Shown here: piece by piece, positions 33,731-42,539 of the stretch | Position numbering within the stretch: position 1 is the stretch's first letter | Layout: each line of letters begins with the position of its first letter | From: Methylobacterium sp. J-077 | GTDB taxonomy: Bacteria; Pseudomonadota; Alphaproteobacteria; Rhizobiales; Beijerinckiaceae | Direction: 5' to 3' | NCBI RefSeq assembly: GCF_022829365.1 | Contig: NZ_JAKSYJ010000222.1 | Coordinates: 1 to 60,418, forward strand | Length of the DNA: 60,418 bases | Notes under the pieces: generated by a model | What the model saw: only the letters and a program-made list of their open reading frames with translations | What the model was told of the DNA's origin: nothing | The model's database searches: none | Program-made: the position numbers and the translations under genes

Positions 33731-34483
33731 CTATCTTCGACTGATTTCTTGCGCTGTAGCCGACCGCAGGAGTTCGACGAGCTCAATTCGATTCAGTCGA
33801 GCCGATGCAGATCGTATCAAATACTCATATTCAATCATAAGCGCCGAATTTCTGCGTGGATTAAGAAGCAATATTTTCGACCAAATAGGATCATTGTTTT
33901 CAACTGATTTGGCATATTTGAGTAGCCAATACATCAGTACCTGCCGGAAATCGCTAGATCTGAAATTATCTTCGGTATGTTTGACTTCTATAAGCACGGA
34001 GCCAATTGCAAAGTCACCCCGGCCCGAAGCTATCCACCCAAGGCCCGGAATGAGCGGCCCATGCTCCAAAGGTATGCCGGGACGCTGCATTTGTAAGCTC
34101 GTTAGCATCGCAATCAGATTAGATGCAGCATGGTCGGCAGCTGCGATATCGAATTCACTCAGCTTTTCAGGTATTAGAGCATCGTAATGCCGCTTCTGGC
34201 GGAATGAAGCCACCTTAAGGCATTCGTCCCAACCATAAGATCCCGTCCCGCGCAACGACGCTTCGGCACGAGCAACAGACAACTCAAACAGCATGGCTTT
34301 TCGAATTTGAACGTTGCTGATGAGCTCATCTGAAACAGGATCAATATCGTCAAAGGAAAACATTCTTTTGTTGAGCGATCTGACTAACCCGCCAGTCAAC
34401 CTTGGAAACAGAACATCGAGAACACCTGGAATATCTCGTGCTACGGTTCGCGGATCTCTCCTGGGAAGACGACTAAACGGCAT
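33731..34483 (-). CDS. PD-(D/E)XK nuclease-like partner of the reverse transcriptase
   Basis: I chose the ATG at 34483, giving 250 residues and an 11-base overlap with the reverse transcriptase gene; an earlier start would overlap by 71 bases. Residues 1-130 are mainly helical and unrecognised. Residues 150-190 read 'GWIASGRGDFAIGSVLIEVK' and then 'DFRQVLMYWLLKYA': a D-x8-ExK pattern (Asp 157, Glu 166, Lys 168) and a following Q/Y helix, as in PD-(D/E)XK nucleases. The nuclease call is by motif, not by family match. Base composition is much more A/T-rich than zapA, so it was probably acquired with its partner. Confidence 0.75.
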   Translation of the reverse strand: MPFSRLPRRDPRTVARDIPGVLDVLFPRLTGGLVRSLNKRMFSFDDIDPVSDELISNVQIRKAMLFELSVARAEASLRGTGSYGWDECLKVASFRQKRHYDALIPEKLSEFDIAAADHAASNLIAMLTSLQMQRPGIPLEHGPLIPGLGWIASGRGDFAIGSVLIEVKHTEDNFRSSDFRQVLMYWLLKYAKSVENNDPIWSKILLLNPRRNSALMIEYEYLIRSASARLNRIELVELLRSATAQEISRR

Positions 34484-36104
34484 TGTGAGCCCATTCCTCG
34501 TAGCAGGAGGCGAAGCTGAGCTTTTTATCGCTCTCAATGCCAAGTCGCCAAGATTCGATTAGTGAACCGCGCAATTGAGTCCTCATCTTGGAGCCCTCGT
34601 CTCCAAATGCTTCGGCTGCAAGCCACAGCATTCGCTGCTCATCTGGCGTCAGATTGAACCATTGGTTACGTAATCGAGTAAAATTTGCTCGGTCTTTCCA
34701 ATATCTCCAGCAATCGATACATGCGCGCCTGACAGCGGGAGACGATGTCCGATCATAGGTTTGCCTAACGAAGGCCCCTCGAATTTCCGTTCGCGTGAAA
34801 CGAATAGCACGCAAATAATGCAGAATATTAGCTTCTGGAACCAAAAGATGAGCGGCTTTAGCTGGTATCTGATCAAGCAAATTATCCAAAATCGGAAAAA
34901 TAGTTTCAAATTCAGACCCGGAGCGAACAGCGTAAACTCCACGCATAATCTTCGACCAAGATGCTCTAAATGCATCTAGATTATTTGGGTCCAAGAGAGT
35001 GACGCACAACTGCTTTGCTACCTTGGGTTCTTGAAACTTTAGTGCTCGGCCGATCTGTGCGACAACAAAAGCGTCAGGATGAGATTTTTCGATCTCAAGA
35101 TCCAACAAAAATGAGATATTTATTGATTCAAATGACATTTTTAATTTGTGATATTCTGCTCTGGCGTTGTCAGAATAGGGGTCGAAGTGTAGATCCAACT
35201 CGCGAAGCGCGGAACTCGCGTCATCTCCTTCACCTAGTTGAACTGCGATAAAATCTTTATAATGCTTGGCACTTAAAAAAGTTGTTTTGCTTCGATTTAG
35301 CGATAACCCATAATCTGCAAGGGCGTGCGACAATACCGATAGTGCTTTGTAGCCTTCTTGCTGAGAACTACAGATTAGGGTGAAATCATCCACATAGCGA
35401 TGCCATATAATGCCTGCATCGGAGAGAGATCGATCGATCGGGGTCATCATGACTTCGGCCAGCACGCGAGCGCATTGCCCGCCAACCGGTAGGCCAAACG
35501 AACGGCCGGCCGCCAGTTTACTCAAGATGCGGTCGATCTGCATTGCTATTGTCGAATTATCTGGCGCCAAATCTTTTATAATATTCTCAAGCCTATGATG
35601 ATAGATGTGCTCATAAAAACTTGCGATATCGGTTTGAATGACAATACCGTCTTCTTTTGTTAGTGCATGCTCGTTTATCGTAGCCTCTTTATATGTGCGC
35701 CAAGATATTTTGCGATCGAAAAAATCTAGTCCCTCGCCGCCGAGTCGATAGGAGTGTACGCGCGAGCTTCGATTGCGTTCATTAGCCTCGGCGATTGCTA
35801 GCCCGAGGCCGTTTAAATAGAGATTCCAAAATGGGTGCATTCTAGCAGTGATGCGAAAGCCATGTGATCCCGAAGGAACTAGGAGTCGTTCGGACGCGAC
35901 ATTTAATCCATTCATGAACGCGACTGGTTTTCCAACAATACCGGCTTCTATTTCTCGAAATAAGGCGATGCAAATACTTGAAAGATTTTCAGCTTTGTCT
36001 TTGATAAACGCCGCATCTATATCGTAAGGTAATGTGTCATTCTCGCCGCTTTGTCCAATTTCTAAAGCCGCACGGAAGAAATGATTTTTAGTTACTTCAA
36101 ACAT
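34473..36104 (-). CDS. Reverse transcriptase, defence-type (Abi/UG/DRT-like)
   Basis: From the ATG at 36104 the protein has 543 residues; a GTG at 36170 would add 22 that resemble flanking GC-rich DNA. The RT core is clear: 'VIQTDIASFYEHIY' (first catalytic Asp, 159), 'GLPVGGQCARVLAEV' (204-218), 'HRYVDDFTLIC' (Asp 239 and 240) and 'YGLSLNRSKTTFLS'. No maturase, HNH or retron-type thumb is visible. Residues about 320-543 are helical with repeated Trp/Leu/Arg pattern, as in the alpha-helical regions of Abi-type RTs. It is the first gene of a two-gene unit with the nuclease-like protein. Exact clade cannot be decided by eye. Confidence 0.88.
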   Translation of the reverse strand: MFEVTKNHFFRAALEIGQSGENDTLPYDIDAAFIKDKAENLSSICIALFREIEAGIVGKPVAFMNGLNVASERLLVPSGSHGFRITARMHPFWNLYLNGLGLAIAEANERNRSSRVHSYRLGGEGLDFFDRKISWRTYKEATINEHALTKEDGIVIQTDIASFYEHIYHHRLENIIKDLAPDNSTIAMQIDRILSKLAAGRSFGLPVGGQCARVLAEVMMTPIDRSLSDAGIIWHRYVDDFTLICSSQQEGYKALSVLSHALADYGLSLNRSKTTFLSAKHYKDFIAVQLGEGDDASSALRELDLHFDPYSDNARAEYHKLKMSFESINISFLLDLEIEKSHPDAFVVAQIGRALKFQEPKVAKQLCVTLLDPNNLDAFRASWSKIMRGVYAVRSGSEFETIFPILDNLLDQIPAKAAHLLVPEANILHYLRAIRFTRTEIRGAFVRQTYDRTSSPAVRRACIDCWRYWKDRANFTRLRNQWFNLTPDEQRMLWLAAEAFGDEGSKMRTQLRGSLIESWRLGIESDKKLSFASCYEEWAHNAV

Positions 36105-36227
36105 GCCAATCGTGCGCCCCACCAAAAGTCCGGCCGGCGCTGTTGTACTGCAAGCATTAGTCGAAGCCACTCTTAAAGTTTGACGGTGCGTGATCGGTCG
36201 CGAGCGGCGAAGGCACCACTGAAAGAA

Positions 36228-36255
36228 CCCACGGTCAGCGAATAGCAGCCGTGGG
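36228..36255. other. Hairpin near the right edge of the reverse-transcriptase island
   Basis: CCCACGG (36228-36234) pairs with CCGTGGG (36249-36255) across a 14-base loop. It lies about 125 bases upstream of the reverse transcriptase ATG, where composition has returned to GC-rich. It could mark an old insertion point or a leader structure. Confidence 0.4.
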
Positions 36256-36302
36256 GGCGATCAGATCAGGACAATACCGGACACAGACGTCCCACTGTCC
36301 CC

Positions 36303-36974
36303 TCAACCAACCGTCTCCGAAATATACCGCCCCAAAGCCGCCGCCGCCCGCAGCATATGCGCCCGCATCCGCCGGGCGGCCAGCTCGCCGTCGCCCTCGG
36401 CGATGGCGGCCAGAATCTCGCCGTGCTCGTCCCAGGACCGGCGGATCCGGTCGGCGTGGCGGAGCTGGGTCCGGCGGAAGGCGGCCAGGCGCTCGCGGAT
36501 CGCCAGGGCCTGCTCGGCCATGAAGCCGTTATGGGTCGCCGCGTAGAGCGACTCGTGGAAGGCGCGGTTGAGCCGGTCGTAGGCGTCGACGTCCCCGGCC
36601 TCCACGACGGCGGCGGAATCCGCGTGGAGGTCCATCAGCCGGCCGCGCTCCAGCGGCGTCATCCGGTAGGTCGCGAGCCGGGCGCAGAGCGCCTCGATCT
36701 CCGCGGTGGTCTCGAACATGTCGGCGATGCGCTCCGGCGTCAGCCGGGCCACCACCACGCCCCGGCGGGGCCGGACCTCGACCAGCCCCGAGGCCGCGAG
36801 CTGGCGCAGGGCCTCCCGCACCGGGGTACGCGAGGCGCCGTAGCGCTGGGCGAGGTTCTGCTCGTCGAGCGCCGTGCCGGCCGAGAGCTCGCCGGAGGTG
36901 ATCGCGTCGGTCAGGGCGTTGCGGATCCGGTCCGAGAGCAGCCCGCTGTCGATCGTCTGGATTTCGCCGTGCAT
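36303..36974 (-). CDS. GntR-family regulator, FCD subgroup (probable malonate regulator)
   Basis: The 223-residue protein has a winged helix at residues 10-75 ('LSDRIRNALTDAITSGELSA', 'EQNLAQRYGASRTPVREALR') and a helical FCD ligand domain with the metal-site residues in 'DAYDRLNRAFHESLYAATHN' and 'SWDEHGEILAAI'. FCD regulators of malonate operons (MdcY type) are known. This gene lies beside madLM and mdcA, so control of the divergent promoter at about 38.4 kb is likely. Confidence 0.87.
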   Translation of the reverse strand: MHGEIQTIDSGLLSDRIRNALTDAITSGELSAGTALDEQNLAQRYGASRTPVREALRQLAASGLVEVRPRRGVVVARLTPERIADMFETTAEIEALCARLATYRMTPLERGRLMDLHADSAAVVEAGDVDAYDRLNRAFHESLYAATHNGFMAEQALAIRERLAAFRRTQLRHADRIRRSWDEHGEILAAIAEGDGELAARRMRAHMLRAAAALGRYISETVG

Positions 36975-37058
36975 CCGCTGGTCCCGCGCCCCTTCAGATC
37001 GGGCGCGCTCGCCGACGCCGAACCGGTATCCCCCGCGGCGGCGAGCGCTCCGGAACGC

Positions 37059-37841
37059 TCAACCGACCAGCGCCCGCACCGTCAAGTAGAAGATCGAGGG
37101 ACCGACCAGGCAGCCGATCCCGGTGTGGAAGGTCGCGGTGAGCGCCCCGTAGGGCACCAGCTTCGGGTCGGTGGCCGCGAGCCCGCCCGCGACCCCGCTC
37201 ACCGTCCCCATCAGCCCGCCATAGGCCATGGCCGAGCGCGGGTTGTCGAGGCCGATCAGCTTGGCGACCAGCGGCGTGCCGACCATCACCATCACGGCCT
37301 TGGTCACCCCGGTGGCGATGGACAGCGCCATGACGGTGGAATCCGCCCCGATCGCCGCGCCGGTGACCGGGCCGACGATGTAGGTGATCGCCCCCGCCCC
37401 GATGGTCGTGATCGAGACCGCATCGTGGTAGCCGAACGCCACCGCGGTGAGCGTGCCGACGATGAACGGGATGATCGTGCCGAGCGCCAGCGCCAGCACG
37501 CCGATCAGCCCGGCGCGGCGCGCCTCGGTCACGTCGACCTCGAAGGCGGTGGCGACGATCGCGAAATCGCGCAGCATCGCCCCGCCCATCAGGCCGATCC
37601 CGGCCAGCGCCGGGATGTCGGCGATGCCCTTCTTGCCGCCGGTATAGAGCCCGCCGACATAGGCGAGCACCAGGCCCAGCACGATCGCGATGGCCGAGCC
37701 GTGAACGCGGCCGTTCGTGAAGCGTTTGGCAGCGAGGTTCGAGACCAGGATCAGGGCGCCGACCACCGCGAAGGCCGCCACCAGGCTCTGCTCGACGAAG
37801 ACGTGCTCGATGCCGTGCCAGATGTAATGTCCGAGTTCCAT
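37059..37841 (-). CDS. madM: Malonate transporter, MadM subunit
   Basis: MadM is the large subunit of the two-component malonate importer first described in Malonomonas rubra. The 260-residue protein starts MELGHYIWHGIEHVFVEQSL and has about eight hydrophobic helices, with 'GIGLMGGAMLRDFAIVATAF' and 'GYHDAVSITTIGAGAITYIV' as family blocks. A GTG nine bases upstream, overlapping the madL stop by four bases, is an alternative start. It pairs with MadL and serves the adjacent malonate decarboxylase. Confidence 0.9.
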   Translation of the reverse strand: MELGHYIWHGIEHVFVEQSLVAAFAVVGALILVSNLAAKRFTNGRVHGSAIAIVLGLVLAYVGGLYTGGKKGIADIPALAGIGLMGGAMLRDFAIVATAFEVDVTEARRAGLIGVLALALGTIIPFIVGTLTAVAFGYHDAVSITTIGAGAITYIVGPVTGAAIGADSTVMALSIATGVTKAVMVMVGTPLVAKLIGLDNPRSAMAYGGLMGTVSGVAGGLAATDPKLVPYGALTATFHTGIGCLVGPSIFYLTVRALVG

Positions 37842-37846
37842 GGCGC

Positions 37847-38284
37847 TCACCCCTGCTTCCCGGCCGGCACCGGATCGGCGTCGCCGCCGATCACCGATCC
37901 GCCATGCTCGACCTCCGGGCTCCCCGGGTCGCGCCGGCCGATCCGGCTCAGGAGCGCCACGGCGCCGAAGCACAGGACCAGGGAGCCGGTGGCCGCGATG
38001 ATCACGATCGGGCCGCCGCTCACCGCCGCGACCACGTTCTGCTGGGCCGCCATGGCGACCACGATCGGGATGTACATGCCGGCCCAGAACTCGACGCCGA
38101 ACTGGATGCCCTTGGTCAGGCCGCCCCGGCGGGACAGCCAGAGCCGGGCCACGATCAGCAGGATCATGGCGATGCCGACGCCGCCGACATTGGCCTTCAC
38201 CCCCAGCGCGACGCCGAGGAGATCGCCGAGATACACGCCGATCAGCGTGCACGCGGCCAGGAGGGCGACACCCAGGACGATCAT
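37847..38284 (-). CDS. madL: Malonate transporter, MadL subunit
   Basis: The 145-residue small subunit has four hydrophobic helices. 'LIGVYLGDLLGVALGVKANV' and 'GGVGIAMILLIVARLWLSRR' are MadL traits, as is 'IQFGVEFWAGMYIPIVVAMA'. It is first of the madL-madM operon, divergent from mdcA across 225 bases holding operator-like repeats. Confidence 0.9.
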   Translation of the reverse strand: MIVLGVALLAACTLIGVYLGDLLGVALGVKANVGGVGIAMILLIVARLWLSRRGGLTKGIQFGVEFWAGMYIPIVVAMAAQQNVVAAVSGGPIVIIAATGSLVLCFGAVALLSRIGRRDPGSPEVEHGGSVIGGDADPVPAGKQG

Positions 38285-38397
38285 CGGCGTTGCCCTCCCG
38301 CGGCACCGGTTGCGGCGCGCTGCGGCGCCCGTCTCGACGCGCTCGACATGGAGCGTTTCCTTCCCGAATCAGCCAGGTGCTGGTTTTCGTCTAGTAT

Positions 38398-38495
38398 GCA
38401 GGATATTGACACTTCAGCAATCCCGTATACGAAACCGTGAATAAATACGCTTTGAAAATGCCAAGCGGCGGGCATATCCTGCGTCTTGCATACCA
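38398..38495. promoter_or_regulatory. Operator-like repeats between madL and mdcA
   Basis: GCAGGATAT (38398-38406) is inverted at 38474-38482. A palindrome CGTATACG (38424-38431) sits behind a TTGACA (38406-38411), and GTATGC/GCATAC half-sites lie at the two ends (about 38394 and 38489). GTATAC-centred sites are typical for GntR/FCD malonate regulators, so binding by the nearby GntR protein is likely but unproved. Confidence 0.5.
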
Positions 38496-38509
38496 TAGGA
38501 GACAGTCGG

Positions 38510-40156
38510 ATGACCGAGTGGCGCGGCGAGAGGCAGGCCCGCGATGCCCGCATCCAGGCGGGTCGCGCCCAGGCCGACGGCAAGGTCGTGCCGGCCGCCG
38601 CCGTGGTCGACCTCTTGGAGGCGGTGCTCCGCCCCGGCGACCGGGTCTGCCTGGAGGGCGACAACCAGAAGCAGGCGGATTGCCTGGCGCGGGGGCTCGC
38701 CGCCTGCGATCCGGGCAAGATCCACGACCTGCACATGGTCCAGTCGGGCATCGTCCTGCCGGAGCATCTCGACGTGTTCGAGACCGGCATCGCCAAGCGG
38801 CTCGACTATTCCTATTCCGGCCCGCAGGGCGCCCGCATCGCCAAGATGCTGTACGGCGGCCAGATCCAGCTCGGCGCGGTGCATACCTACCTCGAGCTGT
38901 TCGCCCGCTACTTCGTGGATCTCACGCCCCACGTCGCGCTGATCGCCGGCGTCTCGGCCGACCGCGACGGCAACCTCTATACCGGCCCCAACACCGAGGA
39001 TACGCCCACCGTCGTGGAGGCCACGGCCTTCAAGAACGGCGTGGTCATCGCCCAGGTGAACCAGATCGTCGACAAGGTCCCGCGGGTCGACATCCCGGGC
39101 GACCGGGTCGATTTCGTGGTCGAGGCCGACACGCCGTTCTACGTCGAGCCCCTGTTCACCCGCGACCCGGCGGCGATGACCGAGACCCAGATCCTGATAG
39201 CCATGATGGCGATCAAGGGCATCTATGCCGAGTACGGCATCCGCCGGCTCAACCACGGGATCGGTTTCGGCACCGCCGCGATCGAGCTGCTGCTGCCGAC
39301 CTACGGCGAGAAGCTCGGGCTCAAGGGCCAGATCTGCACCCACTGGGCGCTCAACCCGCACCCGACCCTGATCCCGGCGATCGAATCCGGCTGGGTCAAA
39401 CAGGTCCATTGCTTCGGCTCGGAAGTCGGCATGGACCGCTACATCCGGGAGCGCCCCGACATCTTCTTCACCGGCGCCGACGGCTCCCTGCGCTCGAACC
39501 GGGCCTTCTGCCAGACCGCCGGGCTCTACGCCTGCGACATGTTCATCGGCGCGACCCTCCAGATCGACCTGATGGGCCATTCCTCGACCATCACGCAGTC
39601 GCGGGTGGCGGGCTTCGGCGGGGCGCCCAACATGGGCTCCGACCCGCATGGCCGCCGCCACCCCTCCGATGCCTGGATGAAGGCCGGCCGGGAAGGCCAG
39701 ATCGTCGGCGATCCCGCGCTGATGCGCGGTCGCAAGCTGGTGGTGCAACTGGTCGAGACCTTCGGCGAGAAGCTGGTCCCGACCTTCGTAGAGAAGCTGG
39801 ATGCCCTGGAGCTGGCGAAGAAGATCGGGCTCGAGCTGGCGCCGGTGATGATCTACGCCGACGACGTCACCCACATCGTCACCGAGGAGGGCATCGCCAA
39901 CCTCCTGCTGTGCCGCGACGCGGACGAGCGCGAGCAGGCGATCCGCGGGGTCGCCGGCTACACCGAGGTCGGCCGCGGCCGGGACCGCGCCAAGGTCGAG
40001 GAATTGCGCGCCCGCGGGGTCATCCGCCGGCCCGAGGATCTCGGCATCGAGCCCCTCGACGCCGACCGGTCGCTGCTCGCGGCCAAGTCGATCAAGGATC
40101 TCGTGCACTGGTCGGGCGGCCTCTACGAGCCGCCCGCGAAGTTCCGAAACTGGTAG
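38510..40156 (+). CDS. mdcA: Malonate decarboxylase, alpha subunit
   Basis: MdcA is the acyl-carrier-protein transferase subunit that moves malonyl to the carrier protein MdcC and releases acetate. The start MTEWRGERQARDARIQAGRA (ATG 38510, GGAGA seven bases upstream) gives 548 residues. 'LCRDADEREQAIRGVAGYTE' and 'MGHSSTITQSRVAGFGGAPN' are family blocks, the latter near the CoA-transferase-like active site. It opens the decarboxylase operon; the next gene is mdcC rather than mdcB. Confidence 0.95.
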   Translation: MTEWRGERQARDARIQAGRAQADGKVVPAAAVVDLLEAVLRPGDRVCLEGDNQKQADCLARGLAACDPGKIHDLHMVQSGIVLPEHLDVFETGIAKRLDYSYSGPQGARIAKMLYGGQIQLGAVHTYLELFARYFVDLTPHVALIAGVSADRDGNLYTGPNTEDTPTVVEATAFKNGVVIAQVNQIVDKVPRVDIPGDRVDFVVEADTPFYVEPLFTRDPAAMTETQILIAMMAIKGIYAEYGIRRLNHGIGFGTAAIELLLPTYGEKLGLKGQICTHWALNPHPTLIPAIESGWVKQVHCFGSEVGMDRYIRERPDIFFTGADGSLRSNRAFCQTAGLYACDMFIGATLQIDLMGHSSTITQSRVAGFGGAPNMGSDPHGRRHPSDAWMKAGREGQIVGDPALMRGRKLVVQLVETFGEKLVPTFVEKLDALELAKKIGLELAPVMIYADDVTHIVTEEGIANLLLCRDADEREQAIRGVAGYTEVGRGRDRAKVEELRARGVIRRPEDLGIEPLDADRSLLAAKSIKDLVHWSGGLYEPPAKFRNW

Positions 40157-40172
40157 ATCGATCACGATATTT

Positions 40173-40280
40173 CCCCTCCCCCTTGCGGGGAGGGGTCAGG
40201 GGTGGGGGTGGTGCAGAGCCAACCGGCCCGGTGCCTCCTGAACCACCCCCACCTCCATCGCCTCCCCGCAAGGGGGAGGA
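40173..40280. repeat. Long palindromic element between mdcA and mdcC
   Basis: CCTCCCCCTTGCGGGGAGG-type sequence at 40173-40195 is mirrored at 40261-40279, and GGGTGGGGGTGGT faces ACCACCCCCACC inside, so the 108 bases can fold into one large hairpin. It resembles dispersed GC-rich palindromes of Rhizobiales and lies in the gap where mdcB would usually be. Confidence 0.7.
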
Positions 40281-40304
40281 GAGGCGCTCGCAAGGAACAG
40301 TCGG

Positions 40305-40613
40305 ATGGAATCCCTGACCTTCCGCCACACCACGAAAAAACCGCTGCCCGGCTCGGTGCCGAACGCCATCACCGGCGTGGTGGCGTCGGGCAATCTGGAG
40401 ATCCTGCTGGAGCGGGTGCTGCCGCCGGATGCCTGCGAGGTCGCGATCGCGACGCCGGTCGCCGGCTACGGCGCCGTCTGGGAAGCGGTGGTGGCGGATT
40501 TCGTCGCCCGCGCCCAGCCCGGCGGCCTGCGCATCAGCATCAATGACGGCGGCGCCCGTCCCGACACCGTATCCCTGCGCCTGCTCCAGGGCGCCCGGCT
40601 GATGGAGGCCTGA
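40305..40613 (+). CDS. mdcC: Malonate decarboxylase acyl carrier protein (delta subunit)
   Basis: This 102-residue subunit carries the 2'-(5''-triphosphoribosyl)-3'-dephospho-CoA prosthetic group on a serine. 'ITGVVASGNLEILLERVL' places the likely attachment site at Ser 28. 'VAIATPVAGYGAVWEAVV' and 'SINDGGARPDTVSLRLLQGA' are also typical. The prosthetic group is attached by MdcG (46443-47138). mdcD starts three bases after the stop. Confidence 0.93.
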   Translation: MESLTFRHTTKKPLPGSVPNAITGVVASGNLEILLERVLPPDACEVAIATPVAGYGAVWEAVVADFVARAQPGGLRISINDGGARPDTVSLRLLQGARLMEA

Positions 40614-40615
40614 CC

Positions 40616-41545
40616 ATGGCTGGCGCACCCGCCGCGAGCACCGACCCGGACGCCCTGAGCTGGTACGAGGCCACCGCCCGCCAGCGGGTGGTGGCGCTCG
40701 CCGATCCCGGCAGCTTTCAGGAATTCCTGCCGCCCACCGAGCGGCGGATGAGCCCGCACCTGCCGCTGTTCGACCTGCCGCGGGCCTTCGACGACGGCAT
40801 CGTGGTCGGCCGCGCCGCCCTCGACGGCAGGACGGTGCTGATCGCCGCCCAGGAGGGCCGGTTCATGGGCGGCGCCTTCGGGGAGATCCACGGGGCGAAG
40901 CTCGTCGGCCTCCTGCGCGCCGCGCTCACCCTGAAGCCGGCGGCGGTGCTGATCCTGTTCGATACCGGCGGCGTCCGGCTGCAGGAGGCCAATGCCGGCG
41001 AGACTGCCATCGCCGAGACCATGCGGGCGATCGTCGACGTCCGGGCGGCCGGGATCCCGGTGATCGGGCTGATCGGCGGCCGGGCGGGCTGCTACGGCGG
41101 CGGCGGCCTGATCGCCGGCACCTGCTCGCGGCTCGCGGTGTCGGAGGGCGGCCGGATCTCGGTGTCGGGCCCCGAGGTGATCGAGACCAACAAGGGCGCC
41201 GAAGAGTTCGATTCGCGCGACCGGGCGCTGGTCTGGCGCACCATGGGCGGCAAGCACCGGCGGCTGATCGGCGGGGCCGATGCCTTCTGCGCCGACACCG
41301 TGTCGGCCTTCCGGCAGGCGGCGCTGGACCTGATCGGCCGGGCGCCCGCCTTCGACCTCGCGACCCTGGAGGCCGAGCAGGCCCGGCTCGAATCGCGGAT
41401 CGAACGCTTCGGCGATTGCCGGGACGCCACCGATGTGTGGGCGCGGCTCGGCGTCAACGATCCGGAGGCGGTGCCCGCCATGGACACGCGCGCCTTCGAC
41501 GAGACCGTGTCCCGGGTGAGGGAGGCCGATCATGACGCTCGCTGA
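40616..41545 (+). CDS. mdcD: Malonate decarboxylase, beta subunit
   Basis: MdcD and MdcE together form the carboxy-lyase that decarboxylates malonyl-S-ACP. The 309-residue protein has the crotonase-like fold of acyl-CoA carboxylase beta subunits. 'VGRAALDGRTVLIAAQEGRF' and 'AVLILFDTGGVRLQEANAGE' are conserved, and 'IGGRAGCYGGGGLIAGTCS' forms the oxyanion region. It overlaps mdcE by 14 bases. Confidence 0.93.
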   Translation: MAGAPAASTDPDALSWYEATARQRVVALADPGSFQEFLPPTERRMSPHLPLFDLPRAFDDGIVVGRAALDGRTVLIAAQEGRFMGGAFGEIHGAKLVGLLRAALTLKPAAVLILFDTGGVRLQEANAGETAIAETMRAIVDVRAAGIPVIGLIGGRAGCYGGGGLIAGTCSRLAVSEGGRISVSGPEVIETNKGAEEFDSRDRALVWRTMGGKHRRLIGGADAFCADTVSAFRQAALDLIGRAPAFDLATLEAEQARLESRIERFGDCRDATDVWARLGVNDPEAVPAMDTRAFDETVSRVREADHDAR

Positions 41546-42251
41546 GATCCTGGCCGGGGTTTTTCCGCAGGGCCATTCCGTCACCGTGCGCGACGGCCTC
41601 GTGACCGGGGGCTGCCCGTTCGCGGGCGATAAAACGCTTCACGTCGTCGGGGTCGACGGCGACACGCCCCTCGGGGTCGACGGGGCGCTCGTCCTGTCCC
41701 GCGCCGTGCTCGACGCGGTCCGGGCCGGCGACAAGGCGCCGATCCTGGTGGTGGTCGATTCCGACAGCCAGCGCATGAGCCGGCGCGACGAGCTGCTGGG
41801 GCTCAACGAGTGCCTGGCCCATCTCGCCAAGGCGCTGCTGCTCGCCGACCGCTCCGGTCACCCGACGATCGGGCTGATCTACGGCCACTCGGCCGCCGGC
41901 GCCTTCATCGCCACCGCGCTCGCGACCCGGGTGCTCGCCGCGCTGCCCGGTGCCAACCCGAGCGTGATGGACCTGCCCTCGGTGGCCCGCGTCACCAAGC
42001 TGCCCCTGGACAAGCTGCAGGAAATGGCAAAGTCGACGCCGGTCTTCGCCCCCGGGCTCGACAACATGGTGGCGACCGGGGCAGTCCACGTCGTGCTGGA
42101 TCCGGCCAAGCCGCTCGACGGCCAGATCCGCGACCTGATCGCCGACCTCCAGCCCGGCGACGACCGCGACCGCCTCGGGGAAGAGCGCGGGGGACGGCCG
42201 GTGGCGCGCGGGATCGGCGAGGCGGTGATCGCACATGCCGGGCGCTTGTAG
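41532..42251 (+). CDS. mdcE: Malonate decarboxylase, gamma subunit
   Basis: The 239-residue partner of MdcD completes the decarboxylase active site. 'LLLADRSGHPTIGLIYGHSA' followed by 'AGAFIATALATRVLAALPGA' are MdcE marks. Its overlap with mdcD suggests coupled translation in equal amounts. The operon stops here; 288 bases without a clear gene precede the convergent tetR gene. Confidence 0.92.
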   Translation: MTLAEILAGVFPQGHSVTVRDGLVTGGCPFAGDKTLHVVGVDGDTPLGVDGALVLSRAVLDAVRAGDKAPILVVVDSDSQRMSRRDELLGLNECLAHLAKALLLADRSGHPTIGLIYGHSAAGAFIATALATRVLAALPGANPSVMDLPSVARVTKLPLDKLQEMAKSTPVFAPGLDNMVATGAVHVVLDPAKPLDGQIRDLIADLQPGDDRDRLGEERGGRPVARGIGEAVIAHAGRL

Positions 42252-42539
42252 GCGCTTTGCCGGCTGATCTCGATGACCCGCGCCGTTATTGCGCGCGCAG
42301 CGAAGAAGCCGAGTGTTGCGCTCCTTCGGGGATCGTGCGCCGCCCGAGTGGTTCAGATCTGACGCTGGGTACCCGCGTCAGACGTCTGCTGGGGGTGGTG
42401 AGCAGGCAGTGGGTTGCCGCCCAAAGCCGACATCCCGCTTCGCGCCCAGCGCCGCCTGAGCGGCCAACGTGACCCGAAGGCGGGCTGTTCGAGGGCGGGC
42501 TGGTTGCCGGTTCGGCGCTCATCCCTTTCGCACGCGGGA

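Noticed and set aside
34473..36104. Group II intron or retron assignment for the reverse transcriptase
   Set aside because: No maturase or HNH domain, no intron RNA domains V/VI nearby, and no recognisable msr-msd structure immediately upstream.
38414..40165. 583-codon minus-strand ORF opposite mdcA
   Set aside because: Antisense shadow spanning the divergent promoter region.
42252..42539. 85-codon minus-strand ORF between mdcE and tetR
   Set aside because: Pro/Ser/Arg-rich without codon bias; looks like intergenic GC-rich sequence.
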